From Aquiflexum balticum DSM 16537 (GTDB lineage Bacteria; Bacteroidota; Bacteroidia; Cytophagales; Cyclobacteriaceae), in NCBI RefSeq assembly GCF_900176595.1, contig NZ_LT838813.1:5350001-5414000 (forward strand): a stretch of DNA of 64,000 nt, in the 5' to 3' direction. The notes under the pieces are model-generated. The model was not told the origin of the DNA. It did not search any database and saw only the letters and a list, made by a program, of their open reading frames with translations. Shown here piece after piece: positions 26,526 through 35,112 of this stretch. Position 1 is the first letter of the stretch. Each line of letters starts with the position of its first letter. A program made the translations under genes and the position numbers.

Positions 26526-27893
26526 TTACAACTTTAGGAGATACATGGCAACTCCAAAATAAACGGCCAAACCCAACAAATCATTGGCTGTGGTGATAAA
26601 AGGTCCTGAGGCAATCGCAGGATTAATACCAAACTTATCTAAAACCAGAGGAGTAACTGTTCCCATAAAAGAGGACAGCAAAACGACACAAAATAGGGCC
26701 AAGCCTATGGTTAGCCCGAAAATATATTCGAAACCATAAACAAACACAACTATCAGAAAAACAAAGGATGCCAAAACAACTCCATTGACCAAAGCAATCA
26801 AAAGGGCTTTAATAAATCTCTGCCATGGAGTATCATCAAAAACAGATTTAGAAGCCAATGTCTGTACCACCAAAGATGAGGATTGAATTCCTACATTCCC
26901 TCCTGTAGCCGCCACTAATGGAATAAAGGAAGCAAGGGCGATGTATTTTTGTAAACCTACTTCAAAAAACTCAATAATCTGGGATCCCATCAGACCTCCC
27001 ATCACCCCTATCAGCAACCATGGCAGCCTGGCTTTGGAAATCCTGAATACACTGTCAGATTCTTCCACGTCTGCGGATATACCTGTCATAGCCTGAATAT
27101 CTTCTTCTGACTGTTCCCTGATGAGATCCAAAATATCATCAACAGTGATTCTTCCGACCAGCCTGTTTTTGGCATTAACCACGGGGACAGATTCCAAATC
27201 GTATTTTCTCATGATCTCTGCTACATCCTCTCCATCCATGTGAGTAGGTATGGATATTATTTCCGGTTCATAGATATCAGCGATTTTGGTATCTGCTGAA
27301 GCAAGAATAATTTTCTTTAAAGAAACCCTTCCCAAGAGATGTTGTCTATTATCCACCACGTAAATCGAATAGATTTTTTCTACCTTCTCGGCCTGCCTGC
27401 GGATTTCTTCTATAGTCTGAACCACATTCCAGTTTTGGTTGGCCCTGATAAATTCTTTGGCCATCAAGCCGCCAGCTGAGTCCTCATCATACCTTAAGAG
27501 GTCGAGGATATTTGCTGACTTTTCCCTTTCCTGTAGATGAGAAATAACTTCCTCACGCTCCCGCGACGGCATCAGAATCAAAATATCCGCCGCATCATCC
27601 GAGTCCATTTTGTCTATAAGAGCCGCCAACTCAATAGGTTCCATTTCTCTGATGACTTTCACCAACGAGTCCTCTTCCAATTCGATCAGGATATCTGCCG
27701 AAGTATCGGAATCCAATAAACGAAGTACATAGATGGCCTCATCCATATTGAGCTCATCCAAAATGGCTGCTATATCGGCTACATTGGCCCCGTCCAGTGA
27801 TTGGATAATGAAGTCATTATCCAGAAATTCAATCCCATCCCGGAGACTCTCCAAATATTCTTTGGATAACTCAAATGCTCTTATTGGTTCCAA
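26526..27893 (-). CDS. mgtE: Magnesium transporter MgtE
   Basis: A 455-residue MgtE. The N-terminal superhelical domain (about 1-135) has repeated acidic Asp/Glu motifs. A CBS pair follows (about 140-265), then a five-helix membrane domain from about 290. The pore region has Ala-Ala-Thr-Gly-Gly-Asn-Val-Gly-Ile-Gln-Ser-Ser-Ser. It is a Mg2+-gated channel of the inner membrane, closed when the acidic cytoplasmic domains bind Mg2+. Its start overlaps the end of rsmA by 13 bp, so the two are probably co-transcribed. Confidence 0.95.
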   Translation of the reverse strand: MEPIRAFELSKEYLESLRDGIEFLDNDFIIQSLDGANVADIAAILDELNMDEAIYVLRLLDSDTSADILIELEEDSLVKVIREMEPIELAALIDKMDSDDAADILILMPSREREEVISHLQEREKSANILDLLRYDEDSAGGLMAKEFIRANQNWNVVQTIEEIRRQAEKVEKIYSIYVVDNRQHLLGRVSLKKIILASADTKIADIYEPEIISIPTHMDGEDVAEIMRKYDLESVPVVNAKNRLVGRITVDDILDLIREQSEEDIQAMTGISADVEESDSVFRISKARLPWLLIGVMGGLMGSQIIEFFEVGLQKYIALASFIPLVAATGGNVGIQSSSLVVQTLASKSVFDDTPWQRFIKALLIALVNGVVLASFVFLIVVFVYGFEYIFGLTIGLALFCVVLLSSFMGTVTPLVLDKFGINPAIASGPFITTANDLLGLAVYFGVAMYLLKL

Positions 27894-28663
27894 GATTCCT
27901 GTAACTTTTTGGTTAATCCGACAAATTCCTGAACATCCAACTGCTCAGCTCTTTTATCCATAATCGGGTCCTGATTCAAAGACTCAGTCAGACCCATGGA
28001 TTTCAAACAATTTCTCAAAGTCTTTCTTCTTGTAGAAAAACCCTGTTTGACAACTCTGAAAAAGAGTTTTTCGTCACAATCTAATTTATTTATTTCATTT
28101 CTTTTTAACCGGATGACTCCCGAATTCACTTTTGGAGGAGGATTGAATACCTCTGGAGAAACTGAAAACAAATACTCGATATCATAAAAGGCCTGAAGCA
28201 AGACAGATAAAATTCCGTAATCTTTATTCCCTTTTGGGGATGCTATCCGCTGCGCCACTTCTTTCTGCAACATGCATACCACTTCTGTCACCTGATGCCT
28301 TTGCTCCAATACTTTGAAGAAAATCTGGGAGGAAATATTATAAGGAAAATTTCCCACAATAGCATAGGGCTCCTGCATTACAGTCGCAAAATCTCCTGTA
28401 AGAAAATCAGCTTCAATGATTTTATCACCCAAATCAGGGTATTTTTTGTGCAGATACCGAATGGACTCCGAATCGATGTCCACCAAATAAAGGTCCCAAT
28501 CCTGCATCAACAGGAAATCCGTCAAAACCCCCATTCCCGGACCGATTTCAAGGACTTTTCTGATGCCTTGATGGCCCGTCAATGACTTGGCGATTTTTTC
28601 CGCGATTCCGAGATCGGTCAGAAAATGCTGTCCAAGATGTTTTTTGGGTTTGACTTTCTCCAT
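27881..28663 (-). CDS. rsmA: 16S rRNA adenine dimethyltransferase RsmA/KsgA
   Basis: A 260-residue RsmA. The start Lys-Lys-His-Leu-Gly-Gln-His-Phe-Leu is the family's N-terminal signature. The SAM-binding motif Val-Leu-Glu-Ile-Gly-Pro-Gly-Met-Gly is near residues 38-46, and the catalytic Asn-Phe-Pro-Tyr-Asn-Ile-Ser near 109-115. It dimethylates two adjacent adenines in the 3' end of 16S rRNA during small-subunit assembly. It overlaps mgtE and is divergent from pdxA across 200 bp that hold a hairpin. Confidence 0.96.
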   Translation of the reverse strand: MEKVKPKKHLGQHFLTDLGIAEKIAKSLTGHQGIRKVLEIGPGMGVLTDFLLMQDWDLYLVDIDSESIRYLHKKYPDLGDKIIEADFLTGDFATVMQEPYAIVGNFPYNISSQIFFKVLEQRHQVTEVVCMLQKEVAQRIASPKGNKDYGILSVLLQAFYDIEYLFSVSPEVFNPPPKVNSGVIRLKRNEINKLDCDEKLFFRVVKQGFSTRRKTLRNCLKSMGLTESLNQDPIMDKRAEQLDVQEFVGLTKKLQESWNQ

Positions 28664-28784
28664 TGCCTATACTAAGTTTATTTTATATAAATTGCAGTTC
28701 AAAAATAAGGGAATTATCCTTAAGCCCTACTATTATTTCAGAAGGTAACAGGAAGCTTTATCAAGTAATTCCATTCAAAAAATA

Positions 28785-28806
28785 TCCGGCCTCAATTTTG
28801 GCCGGA
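28785..28806 (-). terminator. Terminator-like hairpin between divergent rsmA and pdxA
   Basis: TCCGGCC (28785-28791) and GGCCGGA (28800-28806) form a 7-bp GC-rich stem with an 8-nt loop. On the minus strand it is followed by TATTTTTTG. It lies 120 bp before the rsmA start, where no upstream minus-strand gene ends, so it may be an attenuator in the rsmA leader. Confidence 0.55.
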
Positions 28807-28865
28807 GAAAATTCAAAATGATTTTAAACGCATAATTATTAGCTAAAGCTAAAGCATCAATTTTA

Positions 28866-29891
28866 ATGAATCCAAAGAAAAACAAACCAGTTATAGGAAT
28901 CAGTATCGGAGATATCAATGGTATAGGCGTAGAAGTGACCATCAAGGCATTATTGGATAACAGAATTCAAAAAATGATCACCCCTGTTATTTATGCACAT
29001 GGAAAAGTTCTTTCCTTTTACCGAAAACAATTGGGTCTTGAAGATTTCAATTTTATGCAGATCCGACACATTGATGAGGTACATCATAAAAAGATAAATG
29101 TCATCAATGTCATGGAGGAAAGCCCTGAAGTAATATCAGGCGTAGAAACCCAAGAGGCTGGAAAAATGGCTTTGGCATCCCTTGACGCCGCGATCAAAGA
29201 CCTCAAGGAAAACAAATTGGATGGATTGGTCACAGCGCCTTTGAATAAAAATAATATCAACTCACCCGAAAAAAGATTTATCGGCCACACAGAGTACCTT
29301 ACGGAAGCATTCGGGGTAAAAAACAGTCTGATGTTTTTAGTCTCTGAAGATGTCAGAGTGGGTTTGGTTACAGGTCATATACCCATTAAGGATGTTTCCT
29401 CAAATATTTCAGAATCCGGAATCAAAACCAAATTGGATATTATGATCAAATCCTTAAAAGATGATTTTGGGATAGGAAAACCACGAATTGCAGTTTTGGG
29501 ACTCAATCCACATGCTGGAGAAGATGGGCTTTTGGGCGATGAAGAAGAGAAAATCATAATTCCGGTTATCAGAGAGTATAAGGACAAAGGGCAACTTGTT
29601 TTTGGTCCCTATTCAGCAGATGGGTTCTTCGGAATGATGTACCAAAAGAAATTTGATGGGGTTTTGGCCATGTATCATGATCAGGGATTGATACCTTTCA
29701 AATCATTGGCCTTTGAAACAGGAGTGAACTTCACAGCGGGTTTACCTATAGTCCGTACATCTCCTGACCATGGCACAGCTTATAACATAGCAGGAAAAAA
29801 TATTGCAGATGAAGGCTCTATGCGGGCAGCTATTATGCAAGCTTATGATATCATCAGAAACAGAAATGATTGGGAAGAAGAAAGTGATTAA
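28866..29891 (+). CDS. pdxA: 4-hydroxythreonine-4-phosphate dehydrogenase
   Basis: A 341-residue PdxA. It opens with Ile-Gly-Ile-Ser-Ile-Gly-Asp-Ile-Asn-Gly-Ile-Gly. Metal and substrate residues are in Gly-His-Thr-Glu-Tyr-Leu (about 139-144), Gly-His-Ile-Pro-Ile (about 174-178), and the C-terminal Tyr-His-Asp-Gln-Gly-Leu-Ile-Pro and Arg-Thr-Ser-Pro-Asp-His-Gly-Thr-Ala. It catalyses an NAD-dependent oxidation in the deoxyxylulose-5-phosphate route to pyridoxal phosphate. No other pdx genes are adjacent. Confidence 0.95.
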   Translation: MNPKKNKPVIGISIGDINGIGVEVTIKALLDNRIQKMITPVIYAHGKVLSFYRKQLGLEDFNFMQIRHIDEVHHKKINVINVMEESPEVISGVETQEAGKMALASLDAAIKDLKENKLDGLVTAPLNKNNINSPEKRFIGHTEYLTEAFGVKNSLMFLVSEDVRVGLVTGHIPIKDVSSNISESGIKTKLDIMIKSLKDDFGIGKPRIAVLGLNPHAGEDGLLGDEEEKIIIPVIREYKDKGQLVFGPYSADGFFGMMYQKKFDGVLAMYHDQGLIPFKSLAFETGVNFTAGLPIVRTSPDHGTAYNIAGKNIADEGSMRAAIMQAYDIIRNRNDWEEESD

Positions 29892-29945
29892 ATCCCACTG
29901 ATTAAATTTCTTTGACCTGATTCTCACTTTATTAATTCTACCCAT

Positions 29946-30365
29946 ATGAACAAAAAAGAATACAGTAACGGAGAGGTTACCATCACTTGGGAACCGGAAA
30001 AGTGTATCCATTCGGGAATCTGCGTCAAAGGTTTACCAAATGTTTTTCAACCAATGGACAAGCCTTGGATCAAAATCGAGGCAGCGTCTACAGATGCACT
30101 GGTTAAGCAGGTCCAAAAATGTCCTTCTGGTGCATTGGGGTATTTTTTTGAAGAAGGCAAAAATCAAACTGAATCCACCAAAACCGAACAAATTGTAGAA
30201 TTGATGCCGAATGGTCCATTGATGGTTTATGGAAATATTGAAGTCAAATACCCTGACGGAAAATCTGAAAAAAAATATAAAGTAACCGCTTTTTGCCGTT
30301 GTGGTGGTTCTTCCAACAAACCTTTCTGCGACGGAACCCACAAGAAAACAGGATTTCAGGGCTGA
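29946..30365 (+). CDS. Fusion of divergent 4Fe-4S ferredoxin and CDGSH domains
   Basis: A 139-residue cytoplasmic protein with two iron-sulfur modules. Residues about 10-73 are a Fer4_19-like mono-cluster domain (Cys-Ile-His-Ser-Gly-Ile-Cys and a later Lys-Cys-Pro-Ser-Gly-Ala). Residues about 115-135 are a CDGSH motif (Cys-Arg-Cys-Gly ... Phe-Cys-Asp-Gly-Thr-His) that would hold a [2Fe-2S] cluster with a His ligand. This fusion is a recurrent architecture in bacteria; a redox or Fe-S transfer role is likely but unproven. The ATG at 29946 is preceded by no clear Shine-Dalgarno site. Confidence 0.85.
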   Translation: MNKKEYSNGEVTITWEPEKCIHSGICVKGLPNVFQPMDKPWIKIEAASTDALVKQVQKCPSGALGYFFEEGKNQTESTKTEQIVELMPNGPLMVYGNIEVKYPDGKSEKKYKVTAFCRCGGSSNKPFCDGTHKKTGFQG

Positions 30366-30386
30366 TCTTTTATGAGAGGGAAAAAA

Positions 30387-30550
30387 CACATTTGGTTACT
30401 TTTCTTGTTTGGGATTTTTTTCATGCAGGAATTTATCCGATGGGGATGAAAATAGCTTCTGACTATTTCCAAAAAGGGCTGGGAAAATCCTTGGGTCTGT
30501 AAGTTGGGGACTTGGTCTAGGGTACAGCTTTCCCTTATTTGATCAGGTCC
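30387..30550 (+). pseudogene. Remnant of an MFS transporter gene
   Basis: In one frame from about 30393 the translation reads Ala-Gly-Ile-Tyr-Pro-Met-Gly-Met-Lys-Ile-Ala-Ser-Asp-Tyr, then Lys-Gly-Leu-Gly-Lys-Ser-Leu-Gly-Leu. After a TAA at 30500-30502 it continues in the same frame as Val-Gly-Asp-Leu-Val-Leu-Gly-Tyr-Ser-Phe-Pro. This is the helix 4-5 region of a major-facilitator transporter with an internal stop and no start or end. The remnant breaks off where a dispersed repeat begins (30554), so insertion or recombination there may have destroyed the gene. Confidence 0.6.
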
Positions 30551-30553
30551 GAA

Positions 30554-30642
30554 GTCGGAAGCCCGATGTACTGGACATTTCAGTTTCTTGGCGAGAATTA
30601 TATTGAATTACCAATTTACTGGCATCATTTCGTACATCCATG
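30554..30642 (+). repeat. Dispersed ~88-bp repeat, copy 1
   Basis: Matches 51938-52025 at about 85% identity by eye with one 1-bp gap. The common core includes CCGATGTACTGGACATT and GCGAGAATTA. Both copies are intergenic and on the plus strand. It abuts the MFS remnant. It encodes nothing recognisable. Confidence 0.75.
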
Positions 30643-30709
30643 ATTTTATTTTAAATTCAAGAAATTTTCCCATTCTGACAGTGTAATTATAGCACTAACC
30701 CAAACCTAT

Positions 30710-31972
30710 ATGACGCTAACAATTCTGGTTTTGATACTTTTTTACATTTTTATGCCGGTGGTCATCCTATTTCTTTGCTATAAATATCCTTTCATCAATA
30801 AACTTGGCCCGGTTATTTTGGCTTATATATTTGGTTTAATACTTGGCAATTCCGGCATACTTCCTTCAATGGGCTCCTACTTAAATGATTATTTGATCAC
30901 CAATCCAAAAGCAGGAATCAGCGATATTGAATTAATGTTAGGTCAAAAATTGCTTACCGATAATGATTTGTTGGCATTTCGGATTTACAAACTCAAGGAT
31001 ACCTTGACAAGTATCACTATCCTTTTGGCCATTCCAATGATGCTTTTCTCCGCAAATATCCGGGATTGGGGGCGATTGGCTGGAAAAACTTTTGTCTCTA
31101 TGATTATTGGCCTTTTTTCAGTGGTAACAATGATTGTATTGGGATTCTTCATTTTCAGAGAGAGTGGTATAAACGATCTATGGAAGCTTTCAGGCCTTTT
31201 GGTAGGTGTCTATACAGGCGGAACACCAAATCTTGCTTCATTGAAACTGATGTTGGATGTGGATGCTGAAACTTATATTTTGACCCATACCTATGATTTG
31301 ATAGTGGGGGTTTTTTATCTCAGTTTTTTGCTGACCATAGGTAAGAAAATTTTCATACGGTATCTTCCAGCATTTCCTGCCTCTTTAATTGAAAATAAAA
31401 TTATAGAAACAGATCAAAAAGAATCATTTTGGATTCCGTTACATGCCAAATACTTCAAGCCTTTGTTAAAAGCATTCGGAGTAACCTTTGTGATTTTATT
31501 GTCGGCAGGAGGTTTGGCAATATTGGTTCCCGAAAGTTTATTGATGGTAGTGGTTATTTTAACTATTACCACTTTGGCCATTTTGGCTTCATTGATTCCG
31601 GCCATTAATCAGATCCGATTCTCTTTTGAATCAGGCATGTATCTGATTTTGATTTTCAGCTTAGTGGTCGCATCGATGGCTGATGTAAGAAACTTTGCCG
31701 GATTGACCCCGGGATTATTAGGATATATCAGTTTGGCTGTATTCGGGTCACTTGGACTCCATTTTTTACTCAGTAAACTTTTCAAAGTAGATGCCCATAC
31801 TACTATGATTACTTCTGTGGCATTTATTTGTTCTCCGCCATTTGTTCCTGTGATAGCAGGTGCATTGGGAAACAAGCAGATTGTAGTTTCAGGAATTTCT
31901 GTAGGTATCATAGGCTATGCCCTGGGAAACTATCTTGGTTTCTTAGTCGCCAATCTATTAAAGATGATTTGA
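30710..31972 (+). CDS. DUF819 family membrane protein, second paralogue
   Basis: A 420-residue polytopic protein with about ten to twelve hydrophobic segments. The family's first Gly/Asn motif appears as Val-Gly-Val-Tyr-Thr-Gly-Gly-Thr-Pro-Asn-Leu-Ala-Ser (about residues 165-177), and the C-terminal Gly-Tyr-Ala-Leu-Gly-Asn-Tyr parallels Gly-Tyr-Ala-Val-Gly-Thr-Tyr of the protein at 17720. The two are clearly diverged, so this is not a recent duplication. It is probably an ion- or solute-coupled inner-membrane carrier of unknown substrate. It stands alone, with the MFS remnant upstream. Confidence 0.8.
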   Translation: MTLTILVLILFYIFMPVVILFLCYKYPFINKLGPVILAYIFGLILGNSGILPSMGSYLNDYLITNPKAGISDIELMLGQKLLTDNDLLAFRIYKLKDTLTSITILLAIPMMLFSANIRDWGRLAGKTFVSMIIGLFSVVTMIVLGFFIFRESGINDLWKLSGLLVGVYTGGTPNLASLKLMLDVDAETYILTHTYDLIVGVFYLSFLLTIGKKIFIRYLPAFPASLIENKIIETDQKESFWIPLHAKYFKPLLKAFGVTFVILLSAGGLAILVPESLLMVVVILTITTLAILASLIPAINQIRFSFESGMYLILIFSLVVASMADVRNFAGLTPGLLGYISLAVFGSLGLHFLLSKLFKVDAHTTMITSVAFICSPPFVPVIAGALGNKQIVVSGISVGIIGYALGNYLGFLVANLLKMI

Positions 31973-32097
31973 AATATGGATTTTTCCTTAATTGTTACCA
32001 TTCAACATCATTCGAAAACCAAAAAAATTTTCTTTACAGTTTTCAAACAATTATTTCTTACTTTAGAAATACCATTTTCTTCAAATCCTAAATAACC

Positions 32098-33564
32098 ATG
32101 AAACAACCTAAGAAAGAATCTTCTGGCAAGTCCCGCCGGGAATTTATCAAAAATGCAGCCATCGCCTCATCAATTTTTATCGTTCCAAGACATGTGCTCG
32201 GAGGAGTTGGTTTCACCGCCCCCTCTGACCAATTGAATCTGGCTGCAATTGGAGCAGGAGGAAAAGGTTCAAGTGACATCATGAATGCTTCCGTCAATGG
32301 TCGTGAAAGAGTCATTGCACTTTGCGATGTCGATTTTTCCGGCTCTGCAAAAAGATCCGTTGAGAACTTTCCCAAAGCCAAATTGTATGCTGATTACAGG
32401 GAAATGTTGGATAAAGAAAAGGATATTGATGCCGTGACCATTTCCACACCTGACCATGTCCATGGACCGGCAGCTTCCATGGCCATGCAAAAAGGCATAC
32501 ATGTCTATGTACAAAAGCCCATGACCCATAACATCAAGGAAGCAAGAATGCTGACCGAAATGGCAAGAAAGCAGAAGGTAGTCACTCAAATGGGTAATCA
32601 GGGCGGATCCAATGAACTGCTGAATATGGTCCAAAAATGGGTGGATTCCGGTAAATTGGGAAAAATATCCAAAGTTCAGGTCTGGACCAACCGACCTGTT
32701 TGGCCTCAGGGTTTTGCCTTTCCTCAACCTGAACCCAGCAAAAAGCCAAATGACCTAAATTGGGATCTTTGGCTTGGTCCGGCTCCGGAAATTCCTTTTA
32801 CTCCGAATTTACACCCTTTCAATTGGAGAGGTTGGTGGAATTATGGTACAGGGGCCCTTGGAGATGTGGGCTGCCATTTGATTGACATTCCATTTAGGAC
32901 CTTAGGATTGCACTATCCCAAAAGTGCTGAATGCAGCGTAGGCACTGTATTCACCCGTATGTGGACACCCGATTATCATCCTGAAGGCTGCCCTGCTTCT
33001 TCTTTCATCACCCTTCACTTCGCTGCCACGGATAAAAGCAAATCTCCCATAGAAATGACCTGGAGTGATGGCGGCATCAGACCTTCTCATCCGGATATCA
33101 TTCCGGCAGACCATGATATTGGCGGTAAAGACAGTGCCAATGGTGTTCTCATTATCGGGGAAAAAGGAATTATTTCAACAAACATCAATGATAGTTCCCC
33201 ACTGATGCCTAAATTATACATGAATGATGGCACTACAGAATTCGGGCCTGAAACGGAGGAGAACATTGAACCGGAATATGGACACCAAAGAAAATGGGTG
33301 GATGCCTGTAAAGCAGGTTTTGGCAGTGCAGAACACAAAGGATTGACTTCCTCCTTTGACTATGCCGGTCCTATGACGGAAACAGTTTTGATGGGAAATC
33401 TTGCAATCCGAAGCTACATGCTGAGAAGAGAAAACAGCAAAGGACAAATGGAGTTTTATGGCCGAAAAAAATTACTTTGGGATGGGGACAACATGTTGAT
33501 CACCAACCTGGAGGAAGCCAATCAGTTTGTGGGGAGAGAACATAGAAAAGGGTTTGAGATGTAG
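32098..33564 (+). CDS. Tat-exported Gfo/Idh/MocA family oxidoreductase
   Basis: 488 residues. The N terminus carries a twin-arginine signal (Ser-Arg-Arg-Glu-Phe-Ile-Lys-Asn-Ala, about 12-20) with a hydrophobic run to about residue 35. The NAD(P)-binding Rossmann domain follows (about 42-170; Ala-Ala-Ile-Gly-Ala-Gly-Gly-Lys-Gly) with the Gln-Lys-Pro-Met-Thr motif (about 139-143), then the C-terminal substrate domain. Tat export implies folding with NAD(P) before transport to the periplasm. Such proteins act on sugars or polyols in Bacteroidota; the substrate here is unknown. A GATGACC heptamer array starts at its stop codon. Confidence 0.88.
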   Translation: MKQPKKESSGKSRREFIKNAAIASSIFIVPRHVLGGVGFTAPSDQLNLAAIGAGGKGSSDIMNASVNGRERVIALCDVDFSGSAKRSVENFPKAKLYADYREMLDKEKDIDAVTISTPDHVHGPAASMAMQKGIHVYVQKPMTHNIKEARMLTEMARKQKVVTQMGNQGGSNELLNMVQKWVDSGKLGKISKVQVWTNRPVWPQGFAFPQPEPSKKPNDLNWDLWLGPAPEIPFTPNLHPFNWRGWWNYGTGALGDVGCHLIDIPFRTLGLHYPKSAECSVGTVFTRMWTPDYHPEGCPASSFITLHFAATDKSKSPIEMTWSDGGIRPSHPDIIPADHDIGGKDSANGVLIIGEKGIISTNINDSSPLMPKLYMNDGTTEFGPETEENIEPEYGHQRKWVDACKAGFGSAEHKGLTSSFDYAGPMTETVLMGNLAIRSYMLRRENSKGQMEFYGRKKLLWDGDNMLITNLEEANQFVGREHRKGFEM

Positions 33565-33651
33565 GGTTGGATGACCGATGTTGGATGACCGATGACCGAT
33601 GTTGAAGACAGAAGAAGGGAGACCGGAGACGGATGACCGAAGTTGGTGTCA
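33565..33651 (+). repeat. Degenerate 7-bp tandem array after the oxidoreductase
   Basis: Heptamers in one phase: GATGACC, GATGTTG, GATGACC, GATGACC, GATGTTG, AAGACAG, AAGAAGG, GAGACCG, GAGACGG, ATGACCG, AAGTTGG. The phase continues back through the stop codon (GAGATGT, AGGGTTG). The GA strand is the mRNA-sense strand of the oxidoreductase. Confidence 0.8.
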
Positions 33652-33683
33652 TAAACACAAAGTGGTTGAACCTAGATCAATAG

Positions 33684-33703
33684 GACTGGGCTTTGGCCCA
33701 GTC
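33684..33703 (+). promoter_or_regulatory. Hairpin just upstream of the hutG start codon
   Basis: GACTGGGC (33684-33691) and GCCCAGTC (33696-33703) form an 8-bp perfect GC-rich stem with a 4-nt loop, ending 9 nt before the hutG ATG. There is no T-run. Placed here it could block initiation or be the foot of an upstream transcript. Confidence 0.5.
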
Positions 33704-33712
33704 ACATTATAA

Positions 33713-34765
33713 ATGCCAAATAACCTCATTAGTCAAAGCAATATCGTAAATCCTGGACAATTTTATATTCTCAAAGAAAGCTCCATTCAATATTTGATTC
33801 ATAACCCAAAACCCTTGCACCAACCCACACCCAAATCTATCTGGATAGGCCGAAACTCTGAAGATCTTCAATATTGGCATCAGGCGGTTAATTGCTTGGA
33901 GGAATTAAAATTGCCAATAGAATCCAAGGGGAGAAAGGTTGCGATTCTTGGTTATGCCGGAGATGAGGGTGTTTCCAGAAATCAAGGAAGACGCGGTGCT
34001 GCAATCGGTCCAATTGCCATTCGAAAAATGATGGCTCCTATGGCCTTTCACCTCCCCAATGAACCCCAAATTTTTGATCTGGGTGATATTGTCACTTTGG
34101 ATAATAATATGGAGGAAAGCCATCACCTCATCACCGAAACGGTTTCAGAACTTTTGGCCAATAAAGTTTTCCCGGTTTTACTAGGTGGTGGACATGACCT
34201 GGCATATGCCCATGGACGCGGTATATTCAACCATCTGAAAACCAAAGGTGAAAAACTCGGAATTATCAACTTGGATGCCCATTTTGACTTAAGGCCCTTG
34301 GTAGATGGCAAAGGACATTCAGGTTCTCCGTTCTTTCAATTGGCCAATGACTATACCTCAGATTTTCATTACTTATGCCTTGGACTTCAAAGGGCAGCAA
34401 ATCCTCCCGCTTTGTTCGAGACTGCCAAAAAACTAAAGGTGAAATGGATGGAGATGGAAGATTTTACACTTCCTAACTGGGAAAATATCGTGCTGGTCTT
34501 AAATGATTTTTGCAATAGTGTCAATAAAATCTACATGAGCATTGACTTGGATGGATTTTCATCCGCCTATGCACCCGGGGTAAGTGCACCATCCCCGATG
34601 GGTTTTTCTCCTGAACTTGCCTTTAAAGTCTTCGAATGGATTGCACGTTCCGGGAAATTGATCAGCATGGATGTGGTAGAACTTAATCCTGAATTTGACA
34701 GGGACAATGGCACTGCCAGACTTGCTGCAAGAACTGTAGAGTATGTCCTAAGAAATCTTTTTTAA
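33713..34765 (+). CDS. hutG: Formimidoylglutamase
   Basis: A 350-residue ureohydrolase (arginase superfamily). The Mn-binding motifs are Gly-Gly-Gly-His-Asp-Leu-Ala-Tyr (about 159-166), Asn-Leu-Asp-Ala-His-Phe-Asp (about 184-190) and Ser-Ile-Asp-Leu-Asp-Gly-Phe (about 277-283). The N-terminal extension of some 60 residues is usual for Bacteroidota formimidoylglutamases. It hydrolyses N-formimidoyl-glutamate to glutamate and formamide, the last step of histidine degradation. No hutH, hutU or hutI is in the window. An 8-bp hairpin precedes its start codon. Confidence 0.88.
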   Translation: MPNNLISQSNIVNPGQFYILKESSIQYLIHNPKPLHQPTPKSIWIGRNSEDLQYWHQAVNCLEELKLPIESKGRKVAILGYAGDEGVSRNQGRRGAAIGPIAIRKMMAPMAFHLPNEPQIFDLGDIVTLDNNMEESHHLITETVSELLANKVFPVLLGGGHDLAYAHGRGIFNHLKTKGEKLGIINLDAHFDLRPLVDGKGHSGSPFFQLANDYTSDFHYLCLGLQRAANPPALFETAKKLKVKWMEMEDFTLPNWENIVLVLNDFCNSVNKIYMSIDLDGFSSAYAPGVSAPSPMGFSPELAFKVFEWIARSGKLISMDVVELNPEFDRDNGTARLAARTVEYVLRNLF

Positions 34766-35112
34766 TATTTTAAGACTCTATTTTTTTTGGTTGATTTTAA
34801 CTTTTGAGTTTTCTTTTTGAAATATATATATATCAGCATTCATGCCGGTAAATCAATTTAAGGGCTTAAAATTTCGGTCGATTGCCTTTTCCGGTAGCTT
34901 CTGTCATCGGTCATCGGTCTTCCGTCCCAAAAAACAAAGGAAATTTGGATAGCGGCCCAGTTGCGGATAATCATATTGAAATATAAATTAAACCCATTTA
35001 AACTTGAGCACAATCAATTGGCTTTGTGACAATTATCATATTATTTTAATACCATTTTTGATATTTTTATCCTATTAAAATTAAATCCTATAACCTAAAA
35101 ATTTAAAAAACC
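34766..35112. other. 350-bp intergenic region, hutG to hsp20
   Basis: No credible ORF. It holds T-rich and AT-dinucleotide tracts (34770-34850), a short inverted-orientation heptamer array (34901-34928), and the presumed hsp20 promoter region (35000-35100), where I found no exact TAnnTTTG box. No CIRCE-like inverted repeat was seen. Confidence 0.4.
34901..34928 (-). repeat. Short 7-bp tandem array (GGTCATC type)
   Basis: TGTCATC, GGTCATC, GGTCTTC and CGTCCC read as GATGACC, GAAGACC and the like on the minus strand, the reverse complement of the array at 33565-33651. The two arrays lie in inverted orientation on either side of hutG. Confidence 0.65.
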
